A stretch of 64,000 nucleotides of DNA from Micrococcus porci (GTDB lineage Bacteria > Actinomycetota > Actinomycetes > Actinomycetales > Micrococcaceae): contig NZ_CP083691.1 of assembly GCF_020097155.1 (NCBI RefSeq), positions 2,046,001 through 2,110,000 of the forward strand, given 5' to 3'. The number at the start of each line of letters is the position of its first letter. Within the stretch, counting starts at the first letter, position 1. The notes below the pieces were generated by a model. That model saw nothing but the letters and a program-made list of their open reading frames with translations, was not told the DNA's origin and ran no database searches. Positions 34,373-43,486 of this stretch are shown one piece after another. Both the position numbers and the translations under genes were made by a program.

Positions 34373-35629
34373 ATGTCCCACGACTCGCCCTCCCCCACCG
34401 ACGCCGCCGCGGCCCCGTCCGACGTGCGCCTCGCCGGGCCCTGGCGCGCGGCCTCCGCCGCCGCCGGCGTCCTCCGCGACGGCGCCCCCGTGCCCACCGT
34501 GTTCGAGACGATGACGGCCCTGGCCGTCGAGCACGGGGCCGTGAACCTCGGCCAGGGCTTCCCGGACGCGGACGGTCCGCCCGAGCTCCTCGCCCTCGCC
34601 GCGGAGGCGGTCACCACCGGACCCAACCAGTACGCCCCGGGGACGGGCCGCGCCGACCTGCGCGCCGCCGTCGCCGCCCACCGGGCACGCCACTGGGGCG
34701 TGGCCGAGGACCCGGACACGCAGGTCCTGGCCACCACCGGCGCCACCGAGGCGATCGCGGCGACCGTGCTGGCCCTCGTGCGGCCCGGCGACGAGGTGAT
34801 CACCGTCGAGCCGTTCTACGACTCGCACGCCGCCGTGGTCGCCCTGGCCGGCGGGCGGCACGTCACCGTCCCGGTCCACGCCCCGGACTTCCTGCCGGAC
34901 CCGGCGCGGATCGCCGCCGCGATCACGCCCCGCACACGGCTGCTCATCGTGAACACGCCGCACAACCCCACGGGCGCCGTCTATCCGCGCGCCCTGCTCG
35001 AGGAGCTGGTGGCGCTGTGCCGGGCGCGCGACGTGCTGATGCTCTCGGACGAGGTCTACGACCACCTCGTGCACGAGGGCCGGCACGTCACCCTCCGGGC
35101 GATCCCCGGCGCGGAGCGGATCGCCCTCACCGCCTCCAGCGCGGGCAAGTCCCTGGCCGTGACGGGGTGGAAGGTCGGCTGGCTCACCGGGCCGGCCGAC
35201 CTGGTGGCCGCCGTCCGGGGAGTCAAGCAGTTCCTCTCCTACTCCTCCGGGCCGGCCTTCCAGCAGGCCGTGGCCGCGTTCCTGCCCCGGGCGGACGACT
35301 TCCTGGCCGGCCAGCTGGCCCGCCACCGCCGCTCCCGCGACCTGCTGGTGTCCGGGCTCCGGGACATCGGCCTGGACCCGGTGGTCCCGGCCGCCGGCTA
35401 CTTCACCGTGGTCGACCTCGCCCCGTGGGGCGTGCGCGACGCCGCGGCGGCCGCCCGCACATGGACGGAACGGGCGGGCGTCGCCGGCATCCCCGTCTCG
35501 GCGCTGTGCCGACCGGACGGGGACCACCTGCGCTCGTGGCTGCGGCTGACGTTCTGCAAGTCCGAGGACACCGTGGCCGAGGCCGTGGCCCGGCTGACGC
35601 GCCACGCCGCCGATCTCCGCGCCGGCTGA
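34373..35629 (+). CDS. PLP-dependent aminotransferase, class I (DapC/kynurenine aminotransferase-like)
   Basis: A 418-aa fold-type I aminotransferase. Visible features are VNLGQGFPDADGPPELL, NQYAPGTGRADLRAA, TTGATEAIAATVLAL, VNTPHNPTGAVYPRALLEEL, the cofactor Asp in LSDEVYDHL, the PLP-Lys segment TASSAGKSLAVTGWKVGW, and the C-terminal substrate Arg in SWLRLTFCK. The family includes N-succinyl-diaminopimelate, methionine and kynurenine aminotransferases. The DapC group is the most likely in actinobacteria, but the substrate is not fixed by sequence. It is flanked by coaD (divergent) and rsmD (convergent). Confidence 0.85.
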   Translation: MSHDSPSPTDAAAAPSDVRLAGPWRAASAAAGVLRDGAPVPTVFETMTALAVEHGAVNLGQGFPDADGPPELLALAAEAVTTGPNQYAPGTGRADLRAAVAAHRARHWGVAEDPDTQVLATTGATEAIAATVLALVRPGDEVITVEPFYDSHAAVVALAGGRHVTVPVHAPDFLPDPARIAAAITPRTRLLIVNTPHNPTGAVYPRALLEELVALCRARDVLMLSDEVYDHLVHEGRHVTLRAIPGAERIALTASSAGKSLAVTGWKVGWLTGPADLVAAVRGVKQFLSYSSGPAFQQAVAAFLPRADDFLAGQLARHRRSRDLLVSGLRDIGLDPVVPAAGYFTVVDLAPWGVRDAAAAARTWTERAGVAGIPVSALCRPDGDHLRSWLRLTFCKSEDTVAEAVARLTRHAADLRAG

Positions 35630-35675
35630 GCGGGACCGTGACCCGGCGCGCGGGCACCGAGCGCGCGACGCCGGC

Positions 35676-36239
35676 TCAGCCCTCGTCCTGCCAGAAGTAC
35701 AGCGCGGTCTCCCCGTAGGTCCGCACCTCGACCTGCTCCAGGCCTGCGGGCCGCTCCGGCGCGGGGTCCCGGGCCGAGCGCTCCAGCACCAGCAGCCCGC
35801 CCGCGGCCAGGCGCGCGGCAGCCGCGGCCAGCACCGCATGGAATGCCGGGCCGGACTCCGGGTACGGCGGGTCCGCCAGGATCAGGTCCGCGGAGTCCCC
35901 GGGCAGCGCCAGGGCCTGCTCCACGGACGAGGCCGCCACCTGCACGACGGGCGCCCCCAGCACGGCGTTCAGCGCGGCGGCGTTGGCGCGGCACACCTCG
36001 GCGGCGCGCCGCGCCTTCTCCACCAGCGTCACGTGCGCCGCCCCGCGGCTGGCAGCCTCGCAGCCCAGGGCGCCGGAGCCGGCGTAGAGGTCCAGCACCC
36101 GGGTGCCGTCCAGCCAGTCCCGGGCCTGGAGCCAGCTGAACAGGGCCTCCTTGGTGCGGTCCGTCGTCGGGCGCGTGCCGGTGCCGGGCACCGAGCGCAG
36201 GGGGCGGCCGGCGGCGGCGCCGGCGATGATGCGGGACAT
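35676..36239 (-). CDS. rsmD: 16S rRNA (guanine-966-N2)-methyltransferase RsmD
   Basis: RsmD methylates G966 of 16S rRNA using S-adenosylmethionine. The 187-aa protein has the SAM-binding motif RVLDLYAGSGALGCEAASRGA and the N6/N2-methyltransferase motif LILADPPYPESG, after the conserved IIAGAAAGRPL and RPTTDRTKEALFSWL segments. ATG 36239 gives the family N-terminus MSRIIAG; the longer upstream frame is a shadow of recG. It starts 5 bp after the recG stop. Confidence 0.93.
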   Translation of the reverse strand: MSRIIAGAAAGRPLRSVPGTGTRPTTDRTKEALFSWLQARDWLDGTRVLDLYAGSGALGCEAASRGAAHVTLVEKARRAAEVCRANAAALNAVLGAPVVQVAASSVEQALALPGDSADLILADPPYPESGPAFHAVLAAAAARLAAGGLLVLERSARDPAPERPAGLEQVEVRTYGETALYFWQDEG

Positions 36240-36244
36240 GGGGC

Positions 36245-38443
36245 TCAGCCCTTCTCGAGGTAGTCGGCGGCGGTCAGGTGCGCGGCCTCCCAGCGGGACA
36301 CCTCGGCCGCGAGCGCCGGGTGCGCGGAGAGCCCGGGCGCCGCCGCCATGAGATCGGCGACGACGTCGGCGGCCACACCGATGACGTCGGCGTCGCCGAT
36401 CACGTCGACGTGCGTCAGGCCGGAGGCGAGCCCGGACTGGGCGGCGCCCAGGACGTCGCCGACGCCGCGCTGAGCCAGGTCCGCCTGGGCGATCCGCATG
36501 CCATCCCGGGTGGCCTCCAGCACCTCGAGCCGCCGCAGCGACGGATGCCCGTCCGCCAGGCGGGTGGCCAGCAGGCAGATCGCCGCGTCCTGGCCGCGCC
36601 CCACGCGCCCCCGCAGCTGGTGCAGGGTGGACAGGCCGAAGTCGTCCGCGTCGAGGACCGCCATGACCGTGGCGTTGGGCACGTCCACGCCCACCTCCAC
36701 GACGGTGGTGGCGACCAGCACGTCCGTCTCCCCACGGGCGAAGGCCTGCATGGCGGCGTCCTGCTCGGCCTGGTCCATGCGGCCGTGGACCTCGCCGATC
36801 CGCAGCCCGCCCAGCACGGGCAGCGCGCGCAGGCGCTCCGCCATCTCCGTGACGTTCGCGTGGGCCGGGTCGGCGTCGTCGGGGTCGATGCGGGGGCACA
36901 CCACGAACGCCTGCCGGCCCGCGGCGCAGTGCTCCGCCACGACCTCCCAGACACGGGCGATCACCCGGGGCCCGTGCGCCATGCGGGCGACGTGCGTGGC
37001 CACCGGCGTGCGCCCGGAGGGCAGGCCCTCCAGCACGGACAGGTCCAGGTCGCCGAACACCGTCATCGCCACGGAGCGCGGGATGGGCGTGGCCGACATG
37101 ACGAGCAGGTGGGTGCCCGGGTTCGCCCGCCGCAGCGCCTCGCGCTGGTCCACGCCGAACCGGTGCTGCTCGTCGACGACGGCGAGGGCCAGCTCGGCGA
37201 ACTGCACGCGCTCGGCCAGGAGCGCGTGCGTGCCGACGGCGATCCCCGCCTCCCCCGAGGCCAGCTTCAGCAGCGCCGCGCGCCGCTGGGCGGAGCGCTG
37301 GGACCCGGTGACCAGGACGACGTCCGTGCCCGGCCCCTCCTGCGCGGCCGCCCCCAGCGTGCCCGCCTCCCTGGCCAGTGGGCCCAGCAGGGCGAGCAGG
37401 GCGCGGTGGTGCTGGGCCGCGAGGACCTCGGTGGGGGCCACGAACGCGGCCTGCCCGCCGGCGTCGACGGCCTGCGCCATGGCCCGCAGGGCCACCAGGG
37501 TCTTGCCCGCGCCCACGTCGCCCTGCAGCAGCCGGGACATCGGGTGCGGCCCGGAGAGCTCCGCGGCGAGCTCCTCCCCCACGGCCCGCTGGCCCGGGGT
37601 CAGCTCGAAGGGCAGGCGGGCGTCGAGGGCCTCGAGCAGGCCGCCGGCGCGGCGCGGGCGCGGCACGGCGGGCACGGCCTTCTCCCGCGAGCGCCGCCAG
37701 GCCAGCGCCCCCTGGACCACGAGCGCCTCCCGCAGGGACAGCGCCGTCCGCGCGGGTCCGGTCTGCTCGACGGCGTCCGGCGCGTGCAGCCGCCGGTAGG
37801 CCTCCGCCGTGCCCGGCAGCGTCTCCGGCAGGCCGAGGGCGAGCGTCGCGCGGGCGCGGATCGGCTCGGTGAGCAGCTCGGGGATCGCGTCGAGGTCCAC
37901 GGTCTCGAGGACCCGGCGGACCGCCGAGCGGACCGTCCAGCTCGGCATCCTGCCCGTGGCCCGGTAGATCGGCACCGGCCGGGTGTCGACCTCGCCGGGG
38001 GCGACGTCGTCGTCCAGGAGGGCGAAGTCCGGGTTGTTCAGCGTGACCGCGCCCCGGTAGAGCGAGGTCTTCCCCTGGAACATGGCCGTCACGCCGGGGG
38101 CCAGGCGGCGCTGGGCGTCGTGGCCGTTGAAGAACGCCATGGACAGGCTCGCCCCCGCCGTGCCGGCCACGGAGGGGTCGGCCACGGTGACGTCCACGAT
38201 GAAGCCGGCCCGGCTGCGCATCCGCCGCGTCGCCACGTGCTCCACGCGGGCCACCACCGTGACCTCCGCGTCCACGGGCAGCGCCGCGATGGGCGTCAGC
38301 TCCCCGCGCTCCACCCAGCGGCGGGGCACGTGGTCCAGCAGGCCGCCCACCGTGGCCAGGCCCAGCTCCTTCTCCAGCCGACCGGGCAGCCGGCCGGAGA
38401 GGACCTCGCCCAGGGGCAGGTCCAGCACGCCGTCAGCGGCCAT
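36245..38443 (-). CDS. recG: ATP-dependent DNA helicase RecG
   Basis: RecG remodels stalled replication forks and branched DNA. The 732-aa protein has the N-terminal wedge/OB-fold domain (about residues 1-270, including VTVVARVEHV and MFQGKTSLYRG), helicase domain 1 with Walker A LLQGDVGAGKTLVAL and the DEQH box (AVVDEQHRFGVDQRE), and domain 2 with VVEVGVDVPNATVMAVLDADDFGLSTLHQLRGRVGRG. The C-terminal TRG hairpin region is present. The start overlaps the DAK2 gene end by 11 bp. Confidence 0.95.
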   Translation of the reverse strand: MAADGVLDLPLGEVLSGRLPGRLEKELGLATVGGLLDHVPRRWVERGELTPIAALPVDAEVTVVARVEHVATRRMRSRAGFIVDVTVADPSVAGTAGASLSMAFFNGHDAQRRLAPGVTAMFQGKTSLYRGAVTLNNPDFALLDDDVAPGEVDTRPVPIYRATGRMPSWTVRSAVRRVLETVDLDAIPELLTEPIRARATLALGLPETLPGTAEAYRRLHAPDAVEQTGPARTALSLREALVVQGALAWRRSREKAVPAVPRPRRAGGLLEALDARLPFELTPGQRAVGEELAAELSGPHPMSRLLQGDVGAGKTLVALRAMAQAVDAGGQAAFVAPTEVLAAQHHRALLALLGPLAREAGTLGAAAQEGPGTDVVLVTGSQRSAQRRAALLKLASGEAGIAVGTHALLAERVQFAELALAVVDEQHRFGVDQREALRRANPGTHLLVMSATPIPRSVAMTVFGDLDLSVLEGLPSGRTPVATHVARMAHGPRVIARVWEVVAEHCAAGRQAFVVCPRIDPDDADPAHANVTEMAERLRALPVLGGLRIGEVHGRMDQAEQDAAMQAFARGETDVLVATTVVEVGVDVPNATVMAVLDADDFGLSTLHQLRGRVGRGQDAAICLLATRLADGHPSLRRLEVLEATRDGMRIAQADLAQRGVGDVLGAAQSGLASGLTHVDVIGDADVIGVAADVVADLMAAAPGLSAHPALAAEVSRWEAAHLTAADYLEKG

Positions 38444-39449
38444 GGCCGTCCGGGGCCGGGGAGGCTGCGTCGCCCTCGGCCGGGTCGTCGGGGTGCCGAT
38501 GGGCGGGGTCCCACAGGTCCGTCACGGCCACCTCCTCCGGGGCGCCTGCCGCCTCCAGCAGGGCCACCGCGTCCTCGGCCCGGGCCACGTGGACGTGCAC
38601 GCGCCAGCGCAGCCGGCCGGCGCCGTCGACGGCGCGGGACAGCGGGGCCAGGATGACCGAGTCCCCGGCCTCCTCGAGGCCGCGACGGAGGCCCGCCGCG
38701 TCCACGGGCGTCAGGTCGATCGAGCACATCACCTCGACGCCGGGGGCCTCCCGCCCGTCCGCCTGCGGGTCCTCACCGGCCGCGCCGGGGCCGTCGGCCC
38801 AGCCGTGCAGCGCCGCGACGACGCCCTCGTCGAACGGCGTGCGCGTCACCTCCGCGCGCAGCGCCTCCAGCACGAGCAGGAGGCCGACCGCGCCGGCGTC
38901 GACGACGCGGGCGCGGGTCAGCGGGGCGAGCTGGCCCTCCGTGTCCTCCACGGCGCGGCGGGCGGCCTCCACGACCGACCCCAGGGCCTCGGCGGGCTCC
39001 CGTCCGCCGGCCGCGGCGGCCTCCAGGACGGTCGCGGCCTCGCGCAGCACGGTGAGGATCGTTCCCTCGCGCGGATCCGAGAGCGCCGCGCGCGCCGCCC
39101 GGTCCGCCGCGCGGGCCCCCGCAGCCAGTTCGGCCGTGGTCAGGGGAGCGTCCGGCGTCAGCGGGGCCGCCAGCCCGACGAGGGCGACCGCCAGCAGGGT
39201 CCCGGAGTTGCCGCGCGCGCTGTCCAGCGCCGCCGCGCCGGCGTCGCGCAGGACGGCCGACATGTCCGTCCCCGCCGAGCGCTCGGCGGCCTGGCGGGCG
39301 GCGCGGACCGTGGCGAGCATGTTGGACCCGGTGTCGGCGTCGGGCACGGGGAACAGGTTGAGGGCGTCCAGGCGCGGGGCGGCCTGGGCGAGCGCCGCCT
39401 CGGCGCCGCGCAGCCACGCGAGGGCGCCCCTCAGGCGGGCCCGGATCAT
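38433..39449 (-). CDS. DAK2 (DhaL) domain protein, FakA-like
   Basis: A 338-aa protein with an N-terminal DhaL/DAK2 domain whose Mg-ATP motif reads NLFPVPDADTGSNM (Asp37, Asp39), followed by SARGNSG and DPREGTILTVLREA. In Firmicutes the related FakA is the ATP-binding subunit of fatty acid kinase, working with FakB. The protein is much shorter than FakA (about 550 aa), with only a small C-terminal domain. Its place beside recG is conserved in actinobacteria. Start ATG 39449 overlaps the LCP gene as ATGA. The substrate is inferred only from the family. Confidence 0.8.
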   Translation of the reverse strand: MIRARLRGALAWLRGAEAALAQAAPRLDALNLFPVPDADTGSNMLATVRAARQAAERSAGTDMSAVLRDAGAAALDSARGNSGTLLAVALVGLAAPLTPDAPLTTAELAAGARAADRAARAALSDPREGTILTVLREAATVLEAAAAGGREPAEALGSVVEAARRAVEDTEGQLAPLTRARVVDAGAVGLLLVLEALRAEVTRTPFDEGVVAALHGWADGPGAAGEDPQADGREAPGVEVMCSIDLTPVDAAGLRRGLEEAGDSVILAPLSRAVDGAGRLRWRVHVHVARAEDAVALLEAAGAPEEVAVTDLWDPAHRHPDDPAEGDAASPAPDGHGR

Positions 39450-40570
39450 CGTGCCTCGCTGGTGCGGATCTGGCGGCCGATCTCGTGGATGGCGGCCCAG
39501 TCCGGCCACACCACGGCCTGGCCGTCGGCCGAGTACCCGACGCCCGCCGCCGGGACGGTCGAGGTCTGGATGTCCGAGCCGCGCAGGTTCCGCATCGACC
39601 AGGCGAGGGCGGCGAGGTCGCCCGAGTGCAGTTCGGAGTCCAGCGTCAGGAACGGCGAGAAGCGCTCGACCGCCTGCTGCACCCGCCCCGGGTCGGAGAG
39701 GGTGTCCAGGGAGAGGGCCTTGGAGAACACCGCCTTCACCACGCGCTGCTGGTTCTCCACGCGGTCGAAGTCGCCGCGCGGCAGGTTGTAGCGCTCCCGC
39801 GCGTAGACCAGCGCGGTGGCCCCGTCCATCTGGATCGCACCGGCCGGGTACGCGTGCCCGTCGTCCGCCGTGAACGCGATGGGGTTGTCCACGGTGATGC
39901 CGCCCAGCGCGTCCACCAGGCCCTGGAAGCCCGCCATGTCCACGGCGACGACGTGGTCCACCCGCGCCTGGAACATGTTCTCCACGGTCGCCACCGTCAG
40001 CGGGATCTGGCCGTACTGGTAGGCGGCGTTGACCTTGTGATCGCCGTGGCCGGGGATCGGCACCCAGGTGTCACGCATGATGGAGCGCACCTGCACCGCG
40101 GACCGGTCCCCCGGGATGTGCACCCACATCAGGGTGTCGGAGCGCCCGTTCGGGTCGCGGCCCTCGACGCCGGAGTCCTCACCGACCAGCAGGAAGTCGA
40201 CGGCCTTCCCGTCCGCCACCTCGTCCGCGGCCGGCCCCGCCGGACCGGCCAGCGCCGTGGCGGGGTCGACGCCCGCGGGGGCGGTGCCGGGCGGCGGGGC
40301 CGACGGCGAGTACACGCCGCTGGCGTTCCGCCCGTCGGCCGCCGAGCCCGGGGCCGCAGCGGAGCCCGGCTCCGCCGGGCGCAGCGACTCCTCCGGCAGG
40401 GCCTGTCCCTCGAACCGCTGCACGCCCTCGTCCACCGTGCGGCCGAGGCCGCCGAGCCACAGGGCGGCGGTCAGGCCGGCCGCGAGCAGCAGCACCAGGA
40501 GGGCGACGAGGACGATCAGCAGCGGCCGACGGCGGCGGCGGGGGGTCGCGGTGGGCTCGGCGGTGGACAT
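39446..40570 (-). CDS. LytR-CpsA-Psr (LCP) family protein
   Basis: A second LCP ligase in the window, 374 aa. A short basic cytoplasmic tail precedes one transmembrane helix (LLIVLVALLVLLLAAGLTAAL), then a Pro/Ala-rich linker of about 80 residues and the LCP domain (FLLVGEDSGV, GRSDTLMWVHIPGD, SIMRDTWVPIPG, KVNAAYQYG, YARERYNLPRGDFDRVENQQRVV). It is transcribed into the DAK2 gene with an ATGA overlap. It is separate from the polymer operon, so it may attach a different polymer or act redundantly. Confidence 0.86.
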   Translation of the reverse strand: MSTAEPTATPRRRRRPLLIVLVALLVLLLAAGLTAALWLGGLGRTVDEGVQRFEGQALPEESLRPAEPGSAAAPGSAADGRNASGVYSPSAPPPGTAPAGVDPATALAGPAGPAADEVADGKAVDFLLVGEDSGVEGRDPNGRSDTLMWVHIPGDRSAVQVRSIMRDTWVPIPGHGDHKVNAAYQYGQIPLTVATVENMFQARVDHVVAVDMAGFQGLVDALGGITVDNPIAFTADDGHAYPAGAIQMDGATALVYARERYNLPRGDFDRVENQQRVVKAVFSKALSLDTLSDPGRVQQAVERFSPFLTLDSELHSGDLAALAWSMRNLRGSDIQTSTVPAAGVGYSADGQAVVWPDWAAIHEIGRQIRTSEAR

Positions 40571-40731
40571 GGGCCGGGGCTCCTCAGGGCAGGGGTGCCG
40601 TCGGCGCGGCGGCACGGCGGCGAGGGGACCCTGCCATGCTAGGCCACCTCCCCGGGAGGGGCCCGGTCGGGCAGCGGCCGACGACCCGTCCCGGCCCCGT
40701 CCCGGACGGCGGCCTCCCCCCGGCCACCCCG

Positions 40732-40737
40732 TACCCT
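40732..40737 (+). promoter_or_regulatory. Possible -10 element of the DUF3515 gene
   Basis: TACCCT ends 7 nt before the ATG at 40745, the spacing of leaderless actinobacterial genes. A GGAGGG lies in between but too close to the ATG to be a good ribosome site. Confidence 0.35.
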
Positions 40738-40744
40738 GGAGGGC

Positions 40745-41227
40745 ATGCCCCGCCTGCCCCGTCCCGTGATCCTCGCGCCGGCCCTGGCCGCGGCCGCCCT
40801 CGGTCTCACCGCGTGCTCCGGCCCTGTCGTCTCGGTGGAGGCCGCCCCCGGCGCCGCGGACCCGGCCTGCGCCCCGGCCATGGTGGCCGTGCCCGACGTC
40901 CTGGGCGGCCAGGACCGCCGCGAGACGGACAGCCAGGCCACCGCCGCGTGGGGCGAGCCGGCCGCCGTCGTGCTCCGCTGCGGCGTCCCCACGCCCGGCC
41001 CCACCACCGACCGCTGCGTGTCCGTGGACGACATCGACTGGGTGGTCCGCGACGAGGACGACCACTGGCGGATCACCACCTACGGCCGCACCCCCGCCGT
41101 GGAGGCGGTGTTCGGCAAGAGCGAGGTCAGCTCCGACTCCGTGATGACCGGCCTCGGCTCGGCCGTCGCCCAGATCCCCTCCCAGCGCCGCTGCGTGAAC
41201 ATCGAGGACGCCACCCCGGTGGGGTGA
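40745..41227 (+). CDS. DUF3515 lipoprotein
   Basis: A 160-aa predicted lipoprotein of the DUF3515 family, which lies near ddl in many actinobacteria and has no known function. A signal peptide (about residues 1-23) ends in the lipobox LTAC, placing Cys24 as the lipidated residue. The mature domain has four further cysteines (PACAP, LRCGV, DRCVS, RRCVN) suited to two disulphides. The conserved VDDIDWVVRDEDDHWRITTYG block and SAVAQIPSQRRC ending are present. It is convergent with ddl. Confidence 0.82.
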   Translation: MPRLPRPVILAPALAAAALGLTACSGPVVSVEAAPGAADPACAPAMVAVPDVLGGQDRRETDSQATAAWGEPAAVVLRCGVPTPGPTTDRCVSVDDIDWVVRDEDDHWRITTYGRTPAVEAVFGKSEVSSDSVMTGLGSAVAQIPSQRRCVNIEDATPVG

Positions 41228-41255
41228 CGTCCTCGTGCTCCGGTGTGCGGGCCGC

Positions 41256-42389
41256 TCAGTGCAGGCCGACCCCCCGCTCCAGGGCGAGGTCGAGCAGCTC
41301 GGAGATCAACTCGCCGTAGGGCAGGCCCGTGCGCTCCCACATGGCCGGGTACATGCTGATCGAGGTGAACCCGGGCATCGTGTTGATCTCGTTGACCACC
41401 CAGCGCCCGTCCGGGGTGTAGAAGAAGTCGCAGCGGCCCAGACCGGCGCCGTCGACGGCCTCGAACGCGCGCACCGCCTGCTCGCGCAGGCGCTCGATGG
41501 CCTCCTCGGGCAGCTCGGCCGGGCAGGAGAGCTGCGCGGCGGAGGCGTCCTGGTACTTGGCCTCGAAGTCGTAGAACTGGTGGCCCGACTCGGCGCCCTT
41601 GACCACGATCTCACCCGGCAGGGACGCGCGCGGGGACTCGGCGCCGTGCCCGTCCAGCACGGCGCACTCGATCTCGCGGCCCAGGATGCCGGCCTCGACC
41701 ACGACCTTCGGGTCGAAGCGGCGGGCCTCCTCCACGGCCGCGCGCAGGTCCTCGGGGGCGTCCACCTTGGTGATGCCGAAGGACGAGCCGCCACGGGCGG
41801 GCTTGACGAACAGAGGGTAGTCCAGGGCGCCGGCCCGTTCCAGGGCGGCCTCCGGGTCGTTGCGCCACTGGCGGTCGGTGATGGTCTCCCACGGGCCGAC
41901 CTCCAGGCCGCCGGCCTGGAACGCGACCTTCATGAAGTGCTTGTCCATGCCCACGGCCGAGGCCAGCACGCCGCAGCCCACGTAGGGCAGGCCCAGGGAC
42001 TCGAACATGCCCTGGAGCGTGCCGTCCTCGCCCCACGGTCCGTGCAGCAGCGGGAACACGACGTCCACGACGCCGAGGTCCTCCCCGTCCGCGCCGACCA
42101 GCTCCACGGCGTCGTCCGCGCGCGCCCGCAGGCTCACGGGGCGCTCGGGCTCCGGCACGCTCGGCAGCTCCCCGTCGCCGAGGGCGTAGGCGGCGGCGTC
42201 CACCTCGCCGTGGGACCACAGGCCCGAGTGGGCGACGCCGACGGGCACCACGTCCCAGCGCTCGCGGTCCGCGGCGTGCAGCACACCCGCGGCGGTGACA
42301 CAGCTGATGGGGTGCTCGCTGGAGCGGCCGCCGAACAGCAGCAGCACGCGGGGGCGACGGCCCGGGGCGGTCTCGGGGGGCTGGGTCAT
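41256..42389 (-). CDS. ddl: D-alanine-D-alanine ligase
   Basis: Ddl joins two D-Ala for peptidoglycan precursor synthesis. The 377-aa ATP-grasp protein shows LLFGGRSSEHPISCVTA, FPLLHGPWGEDGTLQG, YVGCGVLASAVGMDKHFMK, FVKPARGGSSFGITKV, the Mg-binding region RCDFFYTPDGRWVVNEINTMPGFTSISMYP and an omega-loop-like FYDFEAKYQD. The start overlaps the gpsA stop as ATGA. The group murA-plsC-gpsA-ddl links peptidoglycan and phospholipid precursor genes, as in other Micrococcaceae. Confidence 0.95.
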   Translation of the reverse strand: MTQPPETAPGRRPRVLLLFGGRSSEHPISCVTAAGVLHAADRERWDVVPVGVAHSGLWSHGEVDAAAYALGDGELPSVPEPERPVSLRARADDAVELVGADGEDLGVVDVVFPLLHGPWGEDGTLQGMFESLGLPYVGCGVLASAVGMDKHFMKVAFQAGGLEVGPWETITDRQWRNDPEAALERAGALDYPLFVKPARGGSSFGITKVDAPEDLRAAVEEARRFDPKVVVEAGILGREIECAVLDGHGAESPRASLPGEIVVKGAESGHQFYDFEAKYQDASAAQLSCPAELPEEAIERLREQAVRAFEAVDGAGLGRCDFFYTPDGRWVVNEINTMPGFTSISMYPAMWERTGLPYGELISELLDLALERGVGLH

Positions 42390-43486
42390 GCGTGTCGTCC
42401 TTCCGACTTCAGGTCTCGGGCCAGCAGCAGTCCCGCGAGGCGGTCGACGTCGAGCGTCCCCGCCACCACGCGGTCCATGGCCTCGCTGATGGGCATCTCC
42501 ACGCCGTGGGCGCGGGCGACGTGCACGACGGCGGACACCGACTTGATGCCCTCCGCCGTCTGCTTCATGGCGGCCACGGCCTCGTCCGCGCTCAGCCCCG
42601 TGCCCATGAGCCGGCCGGCGCTGCGGTTGCGGGACAGAGGCGAGGCGCAGGTGGCCACGAGGTCGCCGAGGCCGGCCAGGCCGGCCAGGGTCGAGGCCTC
42701 GCCGCCGAGCGCCACGGCCAGGCGGGTCGTCTCCGCCAGGCCGCGGGTGATCACGGAGGCCTTCGAGTTGTCCCCCAGTCCCTGGCCGTCGCAGATGCCC
42801 ACGGCCAGCGCGATCACGTTCTTCACGATGCCGCCGATCTCCACGCCCACGACGTCGCCGTTGGTGTAGGGGCGGAAGGTGGGCCCGGCCGTGAGCGCGG
42901 CGACGCGGTCGGCGGTGGCCCGGGACGCCGAGGCCACGACCGTGGCCGTGGGCTCCCCGCGGGCGATCTCGAGGGCCAGGTTGGGCCCGGAGAGCACGGC
43001 GAAGCGCTCGGGGCCGATCCCCAGGGCCTCCTGGCAGACCTGCGAGGGCCGCGCGTCGGTCCCGCGCTCCAGGCCCTTCATGAGGGAGACGGCGATCGCG
43101 TCCGGGGCGAGGGCGTCGGCCAGGCCCTCCAGGACGGTGCGGGCCTGCTGGGCGGGCACGGCCACCACCACGACGCCGGCCTCGGCCACCGCCTCGCGCG
43201 CGTCGGTCACCGCGCGGACGCACTCCGGGAGGGCGACGTCCGGCAGGTACTCGGGGTTGGCGTGGTCCTCGGTGATGGCGCGGGCCACCTCCGCCCGACG
43301 GGACCAGACGACCACCTCGCGGGCGCGACGGCCTGCCGGGCTGGTGCTGGAGCCGAGCACGCAGGCGAACGCCGTGCCCCAGGAGCCGGCGCCGAGCACG
43401 GCGACGCGGGTGGGGTCCCCGGCGCGGTCGCCGGCCGACGCGGAGGCGAACGCGGGTTCCGGGCCCGCGGACGGCGCCGGGCTCAC
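42386..43486 (-). CDS. gpsA: Glycerol-3-phosphate dehydrogenase [NAD(P)+]
   Basis: GpsA reduces dihydroxyacetone phosphate to sn-glycerol-3-phosphate for phospholipids. In this 366-aa protein a Ser/Ala-rich start of about 25 residues precedes the NAD motif VAVLGAGSWGTAFA. LMKGLERGT, FAVLSGPNLALEIARG, GVEIGGIVKNVIALAVGICDGQGLGDN, with the catalytic Lys, and AGLGDLVATCASPLSRNR follow. GTG 43486 overlaps the plsC stop (GTGA). It acts one step before the neighbouring acyltransferase family. Confidence 0.94.
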   Translation of the reverse strand: MSPAPSAGPEPAFASASAGDRAGDPTRVAVLGAGSWGTAFACVLGSSTSPAGRRAREVVVWSRRAEVARAITEDHANPEYLPDVALPECVRAVTDAREAVAEAGVVVVAVPAQQARTVLEGLADALAPDAIAVSLMKGLERGTDARPSQVCQEALGIGPERFAVLSGPNLALEIARGEPTATVVASASRATADRVAALTAGPTFRPYTNGDVVGVEIGGIVKNVIALAVGICDGQGLGDNSKASVITRGLAETTRLAVALGGEASTLAGLAGLGDLVATCASPLSRNRSAGRLMGTGLSADEAVAAMKQTAEGIKSVSAVVHVARAHGVEMPISEAMDRVVAGTLDVDRLAGLLLARDLKSEGRHA

